Shown in pieces: positions 1-11,585 of a DNA stretch of 64,000 bases (position 1 is its first letter; every line of letters starts with the position of its first letter). This DNA is from Bryoerythrophyllum caledonicum. Taxonomy: Eukaryota > Streptophyta > Bryopsida > Pottiales > Pottiaceae. Location: positions 11,225,845 through 11,289,844 of the forward strand of contig OZ020524.1 in NCBI GenBank assembly GCA_963971425.1. The letters run 5' to 3'. Position numbers and translations under genes: made by a program. The notes below the pieces were generated by a model. That model was not told the DNA's origin, did no database searches, and saw only the letters and a list, made by a program, of their open reading frames with translations.

Positions 1-399
1 TCTGACCGTTAATAAAGTTTAAACTAAACACTTGTGGATATTTGTTACCGGTTACCAAGGTACCGGGGAAGTCATCCTCCGGGATGTGCTAAGGTATTAA
101 GTGTCAAGTGTTGTTAAGATTTAAAGATTTTGATGCACGTTAAAAATCCCTGGAATTGATCTGATTAGGTGGGCTCGCTCAAGGTTAATTTCGGTTAACT
201 TTGAGAATTGCGAACCACTAGACTACGACAACCTTTCTACTCGCTGGATCAGCTTACTAGAACCACTACCGCGACTCATTTCATAGTATCGTACGCTGTT
301 AGCAAAGATGCATTCTTTTATAGATTAGGAGACTATTGCACTAGTGACTCATTTCTCTTTAGTTATTTTTTGTTGAAGGTCTTATACTTATATTGTGAA

Positions 400-1560
400 T
401 TGAGCTAATGTAATGTTTTCACCTGTTGTTGTATTGCTGGCATGTTACGATATCATGATTGATCCCATTGTCATCTTGACCATAGTCGCCATCATCCCGA
501 TGGTAGAAAGTTTGAAACCATAGATGTGTTAATCACTTTTGCCCAGAAGAACGATGTGTTCATCTGTGATTTTGTCGCGACACTTGGTGCATGCAAGGAG
601 CAGTTATTGAAGTTGTAGTCATCAACACTGCAACAACTTTTGGCACCAATGAATTTATGAATTTTATCGCCTTGTTGCAGTTGTCCCACTTCAACGTAAT
701 TTTGAAGTAGGATGTTGATTTGAATACCAATACAGAGCGGCTCATGTGGAGGTTGGACGGTACGGAAGTGCTTGCACTTTTCAAAGGAAAGATTGTTGAT
801 AGGGCCATTTTTTCAGCCATGAAGGTCGCCATCAAAAGTGAATGCAAAGGTGAGATCTACCAGCGATTGTTTTTTTTCCTTTTACGTACTCTTTCCATTG
901 CATGTGGTTTGATTTTGTGTTTGTATTATGCATTGTGCGCAACGGCTGCGATTCACCTCACCTCACTCGCGGAGCTCAAACGTTGATTCCTATCTGTGGA
1001 TATATTGAATGCCATGGGCATTCTATATCCATAGTACTAGATGAATGATGACACTTTGGTCACTTTTTCCTTTAATCTTGAGGTGATAAATAAGTTCTTT
1101 TGCGAGCCGAAGGGGATCAAGGACAACACGGCCACAGAGAAAAGGTTTGTGCTGCACCTACTGCGTGCGTTTGATTAGGAGTCGGAGCAAATGATCTTTA
1201 AATTGTTTATGCAAAACAATTGTCGCATGCTTGCGAAGCTCCATTTGACACGAATCCCTTGACAAGGATGTGGAGAGTGGCGAATCCTAACTTACCACTA
1301 TTGGACTGCTTCCCCACCTACGTCATGCTTGTTGAAACTGCTGTTGTTATGGTATTGGGCAGCGTTGAGGATGAACACACGTCCAGTTCATTAACTTTCC
1401 TGAAGAACCGCTTGAGGAATTCCCTCGATAACCACCTTGAGGTGGTTGTGGGGATGTATTTCTAGAAGCTATTTGAGTTCAATACCTTTCCGTTTGAGGA
1501 GGCCATAGACTTATGGTGCTCAACCACCGATCAGTATCGTTATGCTATCGAGTAGTTACT
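400..1560 (+). pseudogene. Degraded hAT-like transposase remnant
   Basis: There is no intact reading frame, but short plus-strand stretches look like eroded protein. The best is at 1337-1560: a motif reading about SVEDEHTSSSLTFLKNRLRN, then a stop, then LFEFNTFPFEEAIDLW. This resembles the C-terminal dimerisation segment of hAT transposases, where an S-x-E-R-x-FS-x(n)-R-L motif is usual. Weaker plus-frame pieces at 500-630 and 1080-1170 may be upstream parts of the same element. Stops break every frame. Termini and target duplications were not found. The family call rests on one motif, so it is tentative. Confidence 0.35.
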
Positions 1561-1876
1561 CTTCCTTTTGTCGTTCACCTTCCTTGCATGGAGGTTTCAA
1601 TGTATGTGTCCTAGAGCATGGCACTAGACTTCTTTCCATGATGGAGATTTCTATTTTTTTATTATTTGCATGCAGGTTGTGCCATCATGAAGAAAATCTT
1701 TGAAGAAGACATGGACATTCCATATCACATACCTAAACTTACTCCCCTATCTCGATTTGGTAGATAGTTTTTTTGCTATCACAATTATGGTGAGTGTAGC
1801 CAAGTAGAGGCCAGATTATGAACTTGATCGCCTTTTTCACGATATGAGTAAATTAGTTGGTGCCTAAATGCACTTA

Positions 1877-2373
1877 AGGTAAACCCCCCCATAACCGTCA
1901 AGTTAAGCAGTTTTCATATATAGAGAACCTAGATAATAATTAAATTATTTTTCAGTGATAGCGAATAGAATTACAATTTCAACCCAAGTGATTTCATGTT
2001 TTTCCGATGTGTTATGAATTAGTTATGAATTTTCAAAGGCACATGTGAAGAAAGTTGGGTGAGCGTCAGTAGGTGGGGGCCATGACCCTCCCACAAATGG
2101 CCTAAAACCGCATGCATAACAACCAAAAACCGGCAATGAGTCAACCTTAAACTAATTCTAGAAATATTCCATTTTCTCCACTCTTGCATGTACAATAAGT
2201 CTAGAAGATCCCATTCCCCTAAAACCACCAACTGTGCATCCAATTCATGCCACCCTTGCCTTTACCCCCGCCATTAGAAATAGAGAGTTGGTTACATGTA
2301 CATGTAGTGGCGGTTTTTAGTGAAAAAGTAGCTGTCGGCCATGGGATATTGGCGGTTTTAGGGTGGCTTACCT
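1877..2373. mobile_element. TA-flanked MITE, family A, copy 1
   Basis: A non-coding element bounded by inverted ends (AGGTAAACCCC on the left, GGCTTACCT on the right) with TA on both sides, as Tc1/mariner (Stowaway-like) elements leave. It shares its interior (a 'cagtgatagc-aatagaattac' block, then 'gtgatttcat', then 'gaattagttatgaattttcaaa') with five other copies in this window. At about 497 bp it is longer than the roughly 356 bp of the best copies, so its right half probably contains extra or diverged sequence. Confidence 0.7.
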
Positions 2374-3267
2374 TAGTTGTTGCTGAACAATCACCAAAAC
2401 ATTGTTTGGAAGAAAAAACATAATTGCCACTTCTTTGGACTTTCATTTTCTACAAATTGCCAAAATGCTCCATCTCAAATGACCTTGACGCCGCGTGTTT
2501 CACCCCTTCACAATTGAGGAAGCACATGCGACACCTTTGGAGCCACAGGGCGAAACGCCAGAATCCCCCCCCCCCCCCCAAAAAAAAGGCTGGTCAAGAA
2601 CCACCACCTACTTCCGCTACCTGACACCAACAGTTGTTACAATATCTTCCTTGCATTTAAATTTCCTTTCACCTTTGAACACTTTCACCTCTTTTGCCTC
2701 GCCGATGGATCACAATTTGCACCAACTATCAGCCACCGAATTTATGACATTGGTGGAAAGGATTGAAGAAAGGGTTCTTTACAAATGATATTTGGCAGTG
2801 TCAGCTAATTACCTGGGTTGTGTTGTACGTGTAATGGTACAATCGGCTACGATCTCACGACGCTCCTCATATCGCGGACAGAAACATACGTTCAAAGAAC
2901 CATAAGTCTTGTGGTGTCTTGCTTCCCAACAAAAGCAATGACGCCTGCACCGGCTCCAGCGGCGCCTTGCCAGGGCCTCCACGAGCCAGCTTCTTCAAAT
3001 ACCTCTCCTACCATCGCACTCATCACAATCTCAGGTCGATGCTGCTCTTGCAGCTCTGGATTGTCACTTCAAAAGACCGGTCACTGTCTCATGTATTAGT
3101 ACATAGTATTCTTGCGTAGATCGTCATATATCGTTACAGGACTCCTCTTCTCTGTTAGGCGATTGATTTGCTTCCCTACTAGACATTTACCTGCAGACTG
3201 AATTGGGAGCTTCATCAGTATTTGATTGGTACTACTGGAGTTTAAAGTGAACTCTTAGCAGGACGCA
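2374..3267. other. Intergenic, upstream of XTH
   Basis: No gene is recognisable. It contains a homopolymer tract (C-run followed by A-run near 2566-2588) and short unconvincing frames. The last few hundred bases must hold the XTH promoter and 5' leader, but no clear TATA box can be assigned. Confidence 0.5.
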
Positions 3268-4578
3268 ATGGGGTCGTTCAGCAGGAATGCAGGGTACCTT
3301 GGACTCGTGGCCCTAGTGTTGTTGAGCGTGGTGGCTGGCAGTGAAGCAAAAAAAAGACACACTACTTTGGCAAATAAGTTCACCACTTGGACTCCCAAAA
3401 ACTGTAACTTTACAGCCGATGGAAGAGGAGTGGATCTCGTCATGCGGAACAGAACTACACGTGAGTGCTGCTTACTAGCTATCATCTCAAACTCACTCAC
3501 TGGCTTGGTTTTAAGGCTTCTGTACAACAGGGGATATTCTAGAGATTGAACGAGCATTCCACTTGTAGTTCTGCCTAGGTCCTCACTCACTGGCACGTTT
3601 AGCGGTTGTCACAGATTGAATTGTCGTTAACTGTGGTTCCTTGCGATTGGCAGCATATGCGGGCATGTCATCAAAAGACTCGTGGCTGTACGGCGGCATC
3701 GGAGCCTGGATCAAACTGATCCCAAACAACTCCGCCGGCACTGTCACAACCTTCTACGTAAGTAGTGATCTTCATGGCATTGTTCACTAACTTTGCTTTC
3801 AGGACTCAGCTTTTTTTCAGTTGACCGGAACATGAGATTTCGAGTTCCAAACAATCACGTGTAGATTTCGAGAGTCACGGCTTTGACTTCACCAGAAACT
3901 AGTACTCTATGAGTTTGTTTTCAGGAGATTTTGAGGGCCGCTCTGCTTTTCGTGTGGCTATTGATGCAGTTGTCGTCGAAGGGACCCGGCCACTGCGAGT
4001 TCGACTTCGAGTTCCTGGGCAATGAGACCGGGGGGGCCTACCTGCTCCACTCGAACGTGTTCGTGAACGGAACCGGCGGGCGCGAGCAGCAGATTTACCT
4101 GTGGTTCGACCCGACCGCGGATTACCATTACTACAGCTTCCAGTGGAACAAGGACCTGCTAGTGCTGTACGTGGACAACACGCCGATCCGCATGTTCCGT
4201 AACCTGGAGGGCATTGTGCCGGGGTTCCAGTACCCCAAGGATTGCCCCATGCACCTGCAACTGAGCATGTGGGACGGAAGCGAATGGGCCACGCAGGGCG
4301 GCAGAATCAAGATCGACTGGAACGCGGTGCCCTTCGTGGCCTCCTACAAGAACTTTCGGCTGAACGGGTGCTTGGCGAATCCGGGCGACAAGATAACCAT
4401 CGCCCAGTGCCAGCGCTCCAAGTTCGCCCACCCCGGGAAGCGCGCGCAGGTCATTGGCGGCTACCGCGCCTGGAAGCTCAGGGAAGTCCGCCGGAAGTAC
4501 GTCAAGTACAACTACTGCGACGACGGCAAGCGCTGGAACTACACGTTCCCTCCGGAATGCGAGTACAATGTCCTCTAG
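3268..4578 (+). CDS. Xyloglucan endotransglucosylase/hydrolase (XTH, GH16)
   Basis: Three exons: 3268-3460, 3654-3757 and 3970-4578, with GT-AG introns of about 190-210 bp, giving a 301-residue protein (the family is usually 280-300). Family knowledge: XTHs cut and rejoin xyloglucan in the cell wall. Seen: an N-terminal signal peptide (hydrophobic residues about 9-24), the GH16 catalytic motif HCEFDFEFLG at residues 107-116, and directly after it the N-glycosylation site NET typical of XTHs. The usual second-half features are present (YLWFDPTADYHYYSFQWN, then a WDGSEWATQGG block). The C-terminal XET_C region has paired cysteines. Glu109, Asp111 and Glu113 match nucleophile, helper and acid/base; the motif's usual Asp is Cys108 and its Ile is Phe110. 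The first exon is divergent from typical seed-plant XTHs. Start chosen because it is followed at once by a signal peptide. Confidence 0.93.
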
Positions 4579-4655
4579 ATCGGTGCCTAGATCTGTTATA
4601 ATTCCATTATTTGGTAGACGTGTTGGTGGATGCGTTTGTCGTAACATGACGCGTT

Positions 4656-4760
4656 GATTGCGACGACGGCAAACGTTCTCTCCGGATGTTCTCTAGATTA
4701 GTGCCTAGATCTGTCATGGTTTCTTTCATTCTTTGGTAGACGTGTTGATTGATGCGCTTG
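4656..4760 (+). repeat. Partial tandem duplicate of the XTH 3' end
   Basis: This stretch repeats, with losses, the XTH coding end and 3' flank at about 4516-4640. Shared blocks in order are 'tgcgacgacggcaa', 'acgttc', 'ctccgga', 'tgt-ctctagat--gtgcctag', then 'ttctttggtagacgtgtt'. The copy has lost about 25 bp of coding sequence and is not translatable as an XTH end. It most likely arose by local tandem duplication. Confidence 0.75.
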
Positions 4761-5764
4761 AGGTTGTCTGTGGAATAAGACGTAGAGGTGATTAGTTGAT
4801 GAAGGTGGAGTGGCCGTGTGGTAGTATTTGAGACTGGCGATCTACAATTGATTTTTCTGTTGGCAGGTGGGACTGTGATCTTTTTTTTGATCTGCCATCC
4901 AATATAAACTGGGTCATAATCTGCCATGCATTATATTGTGACAAATCTTGTCTTTGGTTGACTCTTGGAAGGTTCACTAATTAAGTTTAGCTGGTTATCT
5001 GACCAACAGTTAGTCGCTGTCAGTTCGGTATGCGTTAATTGTATCATGTCATACTAGCTGTGACTTATACTGTATGTGTTAATTGTATTAGGGTAGGTTG
5101 GTTCTCTGTGACTTTGAAGACAGTTTTGATAAACTTGTTTGTCTTTAACACCTTACTTTCATGAAATTTTTATCATGTCATACGACCTTTGACTTGTGCT
5201 GTGGAAACCTGTAACCGTATCAAGAGGAAGAATTTTGATTTGGTGGAGCGACCCAGAACCGCACCGATCTCGAACTATTTCGGGGAGGTGGGCCCATGTC
5301 ACAATCGCACCCTCTCATTTTTCTGGTCCTCATTTTAGGGCGTCTAGAGGCTTTTTAATTTAAATTTACCCACAGATTCTCCTATTTGATATAAATAGCT
5401 CCTCATCCAAAAATAAAATAGGGGCCAGGTTTTACCCCACCCCTCCTCCAATTGCTCGAGCAACCAATTTATTGAGATCCCAACCACCCGTGACCCTTCC
5501 CCAAAACTGTTCAGTAGTTCTTCCTTAAATCAGTGAATATTGACATGAAATTTTGTCAACATAAATTTAGGAGAACTGTGATTAGTAGCGGCATTGCGTC
5601 ATCAAGGTGCACAGTATTCGGTTGCTCCACCCTTGGAAGTTCTAAATAGGGGGTGCAGCTTTGGGTAACTATGCATGGCATGCCTTTTGCTCATGATTGG
5701 GCAAGGGAGGTGGGGTTCACAAAATTCCGACCGAAATCATGTCAAGGACTCCTGTGTATAAGAG
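4761..5764. other. Intergenic, no gene seen
   Basis: AT-rich spacer between the XTH 3' duplicate and the LINE. Short stretches around 5030-5230 repeat loosely (tcatgtcatac, tgcgttaattgta). No protein, RNA or terminal-repeat signature was recognised. Confidence 0.5.
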
Positions 5765-8700
5765 AATTTTAGAATGCACTCAACAACAAAGGTAGACTTA
5801 GAAAGACTTATAGAGGGCTCACCCACTCTATCCTTGCTAAACATGGTGGTGCTAAAAACATCCCTAGAATTAACAATGCCAATAGCATTAGATCAACAAT
5901 TGAACAAATATTTTTTCTACTAAGAAATGAAGTAAAAGTTTACCTTAGAAGCACATTAATGGGTTTTCTTGTAGAACCCTCACCTTTGGAGCAAATGTGG
6001 ATACAACAAAACCAAAAATGACACAAGAATTAACCAACAACTCTTCCAAAAACTTTTACAAATTTTTTTATCTATAAACATTACCAACTTAAAACAAATT
6101 ACATTACCAAACGGGACACACATTATGAACCACAATGACTTAGAAAAATTCATGCTGCACCATCCAAACTAGGAAAAAGCGCTCTTAATATTTCCCAACA
6201 ATTATTTTGCTACTCCCATGCCCTAATACACGTGCATGACCATGTTCTTCACATGCAAACCCCTACACACTTAGAGACGCATATGTCACCACCAACAATA
6301 ACATTCATCCCAGAAACAACCCTCCACCAATTCACACCCCCAATCCACGGCACCCACTCCAACATACATCCTAAAAAACTCGTCTACATATTCCATAAAT
6401 CTCATCATCGACCATAAACATAGAAAACAAATTGATTCAAAAAAAATTATAAAAATTTATACTAAATATTTATGTCAATGGCAATACAACAACAATACCT
6501 ACAACAAATGGTTACATGACATATTTAACTCAAACTGGAACATGATTTGAGAAATCTCCGGATGATTCTAGTATAATTCAACCAGAGATCTCCCGATGAT
6601 GCGTTCAGTCCAAAGTCAAGAATTCACTGAATTTTCCAAATTTAGCTAAATGATGCATTTAGTACCTCAAAGGAACCTCTTCCCTTGGCTTGACGAAAAC
6701 ACCTCCACCTATAATTCCACACAATTAACACAATATTATCAAAACACCCAAAACAAATTCTACTTAGAAATCATTCAAGCACATCACCTCCAAGAACAAC
6801 TTCTTGACTCAAGATCCATTACGTCACCCATAATCATCCCTCTTCTCAACATCCACACAACCCAATGTAACCCCAAAAAAGATTTTCTCACATCAATCAA
6901 CACAATCAAAATTAATGAAGATCATGCACATATATATGAAGACAATGGGAGATTACCAATCACCATTTCTGTTACTAGACTCCAATGGCTATGGAACCAA
7001 TACCATAAGAATTTACAAGCTTCCACAAGCATAGAGCCAATAACTCTACCGTTTGAAAATGAAATAGTTTGGCTTTACCAAAGATATAAATACCGCATCA
7101 CAAAAAATGACCTCCTCAAACTTGCACAATATACATTATCTACGCCCATTCTAAACTCACTAATCTCATCCTCCAACATCCAACACTTGTACTTCTAATC
7201 CCTCGCCACATGCTCCATTCAATTCACTAAATTCCACTCACCCTTTGAAAGAGACAAAATCTTTGGAAGACTAGGAAACGCCTTTGACCACAAGTGGATT
7301 AGAAATGGTATTGCGCATCTCCACAATATAGAAGAAATACAACAAGCAATACATTGGGCAAAACTTGCGCCCAAAGATGATTCAAAATATACTTCTACTT
7401 TTATCATCACACTAGGCAACAGTTGGTACCAAAACTTTAAACCACATTTAGGCCCATTCCCAGATTTTCACACCATCGCCTTATTTGAAGCAGACTCGAT
7501 ACCATGTGAATAACCCATATTACCACGTGAACCAAGAAATAAACCAAAACTTGAATCATACACCATACAAATACTATGCATACACCACCAAAATAGTAAT
7601 ACTGGCACCACTAAACAACTTGCCACACTCACCTCTATAACAAACAATCATAACATACAGCAACTACATACAAAAATAGCCCCACTTACACCTTCCCTAA
7701 CCCCGGAAAACTACAACAAAAAATAGTGAAAACTTAAATATGTAAATACAACACAAAAGTACCTCACCTCACCGCCTTCCCTCCCCACATATTCAAACCA
7801 TACTCCACTAAAATTTGACCCCGCATATAGCTACTACACAAACGGTTCCTTCAAAGAACCAACAGAAGCCAGCCCGGGACATTGGCATAAAGAAAAAGCT
7901 AGATATGGCATATACAACTCAACCATAGAAATAAAATAACCCAAAAGACTACATGGACTTCAAAATATCCTCAAGCATAAATGATGACCATACATTAAGC
8001 CTTCCAAATTATCACTTCACAATACACTAATGAACCTGCACACATCTTTACAGATTGTACAAACGTATTATATCTATTAAACACACAAATAACACTCCTA
8101 CCCTTCACAATAGCCACCTCGACCAAGCCATACTAGCATCTATGGTTCAAATGCTTCAAAATCGCCCACAAATTATTATCCTCTACAAAGTTAGAGCACA
8201 TGTGAATATAGAGGGAGACAAACAAGCAAATAAAGTAGGTAAGGATGGACTAGATAAATCCCATAGAAATGCCAAACACGTGCATGAACACGCCCACGCT
8301 ACCTCATACCACTTCCAAAGAGAGAATTGATCTTCTATGGAAGACACCCCAAACAAAGGTCCCATCAGATTTCTGGACAAATATCTCCAAAAACAAGATT
8401 TAACTAACAACCTTGATTTAAACTCGGAAAGTTTCCTTAACATAGACAAATAGAGTGGTAACAACAACATTGATAACGAACTCTCTACAAACTTTTGGAA
8501 AAATCCCACAATTACATACTCACAAAAACATGCCTTCACAAATTTTGTACTGGACAATACATGGAATATGCCTCCAAACAAGTTACTCTTCTTTGGGATA
8601 GAGAAATTTCCATTCATAACATGCCCAATATGTACCTCCATGGACCCGGACACATGGCTACACGTAATCCTCAAATGCCAAAACCATCACATACATTCTC

Positions 8701-8990
8701 TAACATGCAATGTCCATACTCCTACACAAATGAAAAATTGAAAATAACCAACCTCTCCGAGAATTAAATGATACCCTCTAAAACCTCTCAAAAACACACA
8801 TTTAACTTTTACATATCATCTCTCCGAATTGAGCCCCGTGGACATAAGTTTAGTAGTGGAACAAACAAACACTTTATTCACTCCGGCCCCCTCCCGGAGA
8901 CCGGAGTTCTTCTCCTTGGCATCAAATCCCAACTGGATTAAAAGAACGGTTTTGGATTGCTCCAACCTTAACCATTGTTGAAAAATCCAG
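5765..8990 (+). mobile_element. LINE (L1-like), 5'-truncated copy with RNase H and zf-RVT
   Basis: The 3' half of a non-LTR retrotransposon. Translated pieces near 5790-6000 match the segment after the reverse transcriptase in the copy at 62999-63310 (for example RGLTH-ILA-GGAKNIPRI). The frame at 6650-7198 matches 63700-64000. Further on, an RNase H-like domain is readable: YTNGSF near 7837, with the usual catalytic Asp replaced by Asn, and KVRAHVNIEGDKQAN near 8190. A zf-RVT-like Cys/His motif, CPICTSMDPDTWLHVILKC, follows near 8615. Many stops and frameshifts make it inactive. The 3' tail (8840-8985, including 'agtagtggaac') recurs at 51970. Base composition is strikingly A/C-rich on this strand. 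Confidence 0.8.
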
Positions 8991-10019
8991 GAACTTACAA
9001 TTGCAACATCAATTATTGCTTTTCACCAGAAACTCAGATTACAAGTCAAATGTTTTCAGTTGCTATATAACACTGCATAGAATGCAACATCATGGAGCCT
9101 TCTTCACTTTTGAATTTTGTTCAGCTCAGAGAGGTTTGATGAATTTTCCCAACACCAAAAGGGCTACCGGCATAAATGTGCCGGTGAAATATACAGTTTT
9201 GTATACAGTACTGACGTCATAGAATATAAAACCTGCACAAAAGAACATATAACTGCTCATTGTAAAGTACAAAAAAGAGGGGAATAAATCGGTAGAACGA
9301 GTTGCTGGTATTAAAGTTCTATTTAAAGTCATTCAAAGTTTCAATATGACAACCCTTTTTTTTTCTTTTGTTATGAAACAACTTTGAATATCTCAAATTA
9401 GCTCAAAGGAGAGAAAGGTGGCTAATATTCAGCATAGTTTGATTCATATAAACTCTCTCTTTGTTCTCAAAGTGGGCTAAAACTACTTCAAGGCTGCTGA
9501 GCTCTTCCAAACCTGAGTCTTATTGAAAAACTACCAAATTCTTTCATTTATTTAATAATTATGTAGAGTGAGGAAAGAGTAGTATAATACAAGAGGGGGT
9601 ATCTTATTGAAACTTTAGGTGACTTCTAGAACTTACTTGCGCAAAAGTGGAGAGAAAGAGAGAGTATAGTACTAACCAGGAAGCACTGAGGTCGATGACA
9701 AAGCAGTGTAGAAAAACCCAAATAGTGAGTCCACTTTTAACTGCCAAGAATGTGCTCAATTCTTTCTTTTGCCAAAATGAGATTTTGAGTTTTAATTATA
9801 CTAAAAACTCATGTTCAAAGAGAGTCCCTCAAATGCCAATAGATATACTCCATTTTATTCCAGTTAACGTCAGCAAAAAACCATATGATCTCAAATTATA
9901 CGACCTCACAATAAGCTCACACACATGTGTGCGGATGAGCCTCTGTTGGGGCCCCAACGATTGGTGGTGGGTCCCACTAAACAGAAGGTAAGTTTGAATA
10001 AATTTTAAAAGTATAAATT

Positions 10020-10170
10020 GGTTCCTAGTGTAAACGCATTGGGAACTCTTTGGGAACATGGGGAACGCATTTGGAATGAAGGGGAACACTTTGGGAACAT
10101 GGCGGGAAACTTTGGAGAACAACATGAGAACCCATTGGGAACGCTATGGGAACGTTGTGGTAATAATATG
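10020..10170 (+). repeat. Short degenerate 'gggaac' tandem repeat
   Basis: The motif 'gggaac-n(2-4)-tttggga' recurs about eight times at roughly 12-20 bp intervals ('ttgggaactctttgggaac' and variants). It lies in the region where later LPCAT exons or introns would be expected. No coding sense. Confidence 0.5.
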
Positions 10171-10439
10171 GTTGAAAAGGTAAATCAGTAGAGGGTAATC
10201 AAATGGTTAGGAACCACATTGGATTTTGCCGTGAAACTGGTGTGGGCATGAGGAGGCCAGCCCGGACTTTTAGGGACCATATATGGGAGATGAAGCCCCA
10301 TATGGTTGTCATGTGCGTCTGCATAATAGGGAGAGGAAACTAATAACAGAGGACAACTTACAATGTCGTAGCCACACACTCAGGGAATGTTCCAGTATTT
10401 TGGATACTCTGCAGCGCTCGCCGCGAGCTCTACATTCCT

Positions 10440-10760
10440 GAAAGTGAATCCCCCCACAACCGAACAAACAATAATACATTCATTTTTCCACTGATAGCTA
10501 ATAGAATCACAAATTCAATCCAAGTGATTTCATATTTTTTTGATAAAATGTGAATTAGTTGTGAATTTTCAAAGTGTCCTGCCATGTTTAGCCGGTGGCT
10601 GCCAACAAGTACCCCCATAAGCGCCAACCAAAAGTAAGGGGTCTTGACTAATAGCAAACCTCCATCTAGAATGAATGGATGAATGGGTGATATGGATGAT
10701 ATTGGGATGGAAGTGGGAGTGAAATTTTATATGTGAGTTATGGATTTTGCTTGGTTACCT
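10440..10760. mobile_element. TA-flanked MITE, family A, copy 2, inside LPCAT exon
   Basis: Shares the family interior (tgatagctaatagaatcac, gtgatttcatatttttttga, gaattagttgtgaattttcaaa, aagtaaggggtcttgactaatagcaa in pieces). The right end GGTTACCT abuts TA; the left end is eroded (AAGTGAATCCCCCC). It sits between WSRSHNGD and VELAASAAEYPKYWNI of the acyltransferase pseudogene, residues that are near neighbours in intact LPCATs. That shows it is an insertion into coding sequence. Confidence 0.75.
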
Positions 10761-10866
10761 TATCACCGTTATGCGACCTTGACCACATAGGCTCCCCTTC
10801 AGCCCAACTACTAAACCCAAACCCCGAGATTTTCATGGCCACCTCCGAGAATGCCCAGATGAAGTA

Positions 10867-10998
10867 AGGTAAGGGTCTCTTGAACCAATCATGTTTCTTA
10901 AACTGTCCCCCTCTTGAATGTACACTTTAGGTACACTGTAGGTACTCTGAGTTAGAGGACGGTTTAAGAAACAGGGTCGGTTCAAGAGACCCTTACCT
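10867..10998. mobile_element. 132-bp TA-flanked MITE inside LPCAT exon
   Basis: Perfect 20-bp terminal inverted repeats beginning AGGTAAGGGTC, with partial pairing continuing to about 37 bp per arm. The flanking TA is duplicated (10865-10866 and 10999-11000). Removing the element and one TA rejoins the pseudogene frame as WKYYFIW, exactly the residues of intact LPCATs. This is strong proof of a TA target duplication, typical of Tc1/mariner Stowaway-type MITEs. Its ends resemble those of the longer family A. Confidence 0.88.
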
Positions 10999-11233
10999 TA
11001 GTACTTCCACCACATGCTACACCCACACAAGTACTGGTACAAAATGTGGTGGCCATAGCCCCATTTAAGATATTCGGGTGTTAACAATAAGCTGTCTGGG
11101 AATGTGGATGCCATGGTTATGTGAATGGCCATGCATGTGAACTCTTTTAGAGATGACAGAAGGGCCTCTGTGTATGGGGATGGTGGCGTGGTTTTCCAGA
11201 CGCCTTAATCTTACATCCAGTCCATGTAGTCTT

Positions 11234-11421
11234 TGTTGAAACACTATGATGTAAGTTGCTTGTATTGCAGAGGCAATGTGCCACAATATATACAGAGAGA
11301 TGACGGCTTGACCGTCCTAAACCTAATTGACAAGTAGCAACAATGTTACAACAGTGTAACTGTAGAGGTCATGATTTACACTGAAGTGAGAGGTCAAACA
11401 ATATGGTTTGTTTCTCCAACA
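11234..11421 (-). repeat. Copia 3' LTR
   Basis: 188 bp, beginning tgttgaaacac and ending tttctccaaca. Matches the other LTR except at about nine positions. Flanked outside by the target duplication GTCTT. Confidence 0.95.
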
Positions 11422-11585
11422 CCCCCGCTCAAACCAGATCGTGAGTGAGAGAAAAAAAATGTTTGTAGGAGTGTGGGAGCAAAATGAAATAGGTTCCTTT
11501 AGGCCAAAGACTAATATTGAGAGATGCTTGATGGAACTTGTCGAAGACCTGCAAGATTTCTATTATCAATAAAAGGACCTCGTTC

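Noticed and set aside
2424..3119. Small overlapping plus-strand frames before XTH
   Set aside because: They contain a C/A homopolymer tract and no domain; better explained as promoter or spacer sequence.
3931..3969. In-frame methionine upstream of XTH exon 3 as an alternative start
   Set aside because: It lies in the intron; the acceptor at 3968-3969 and the upstream exons give a full XTH with signal peptide.
4159..4647. 162-codon frame antisense to XTH exon 3
   Set aside because: Exact overlap with a well-supported GC-rich exon; the antisense frame has no domain and follows from GC-rich third positions.
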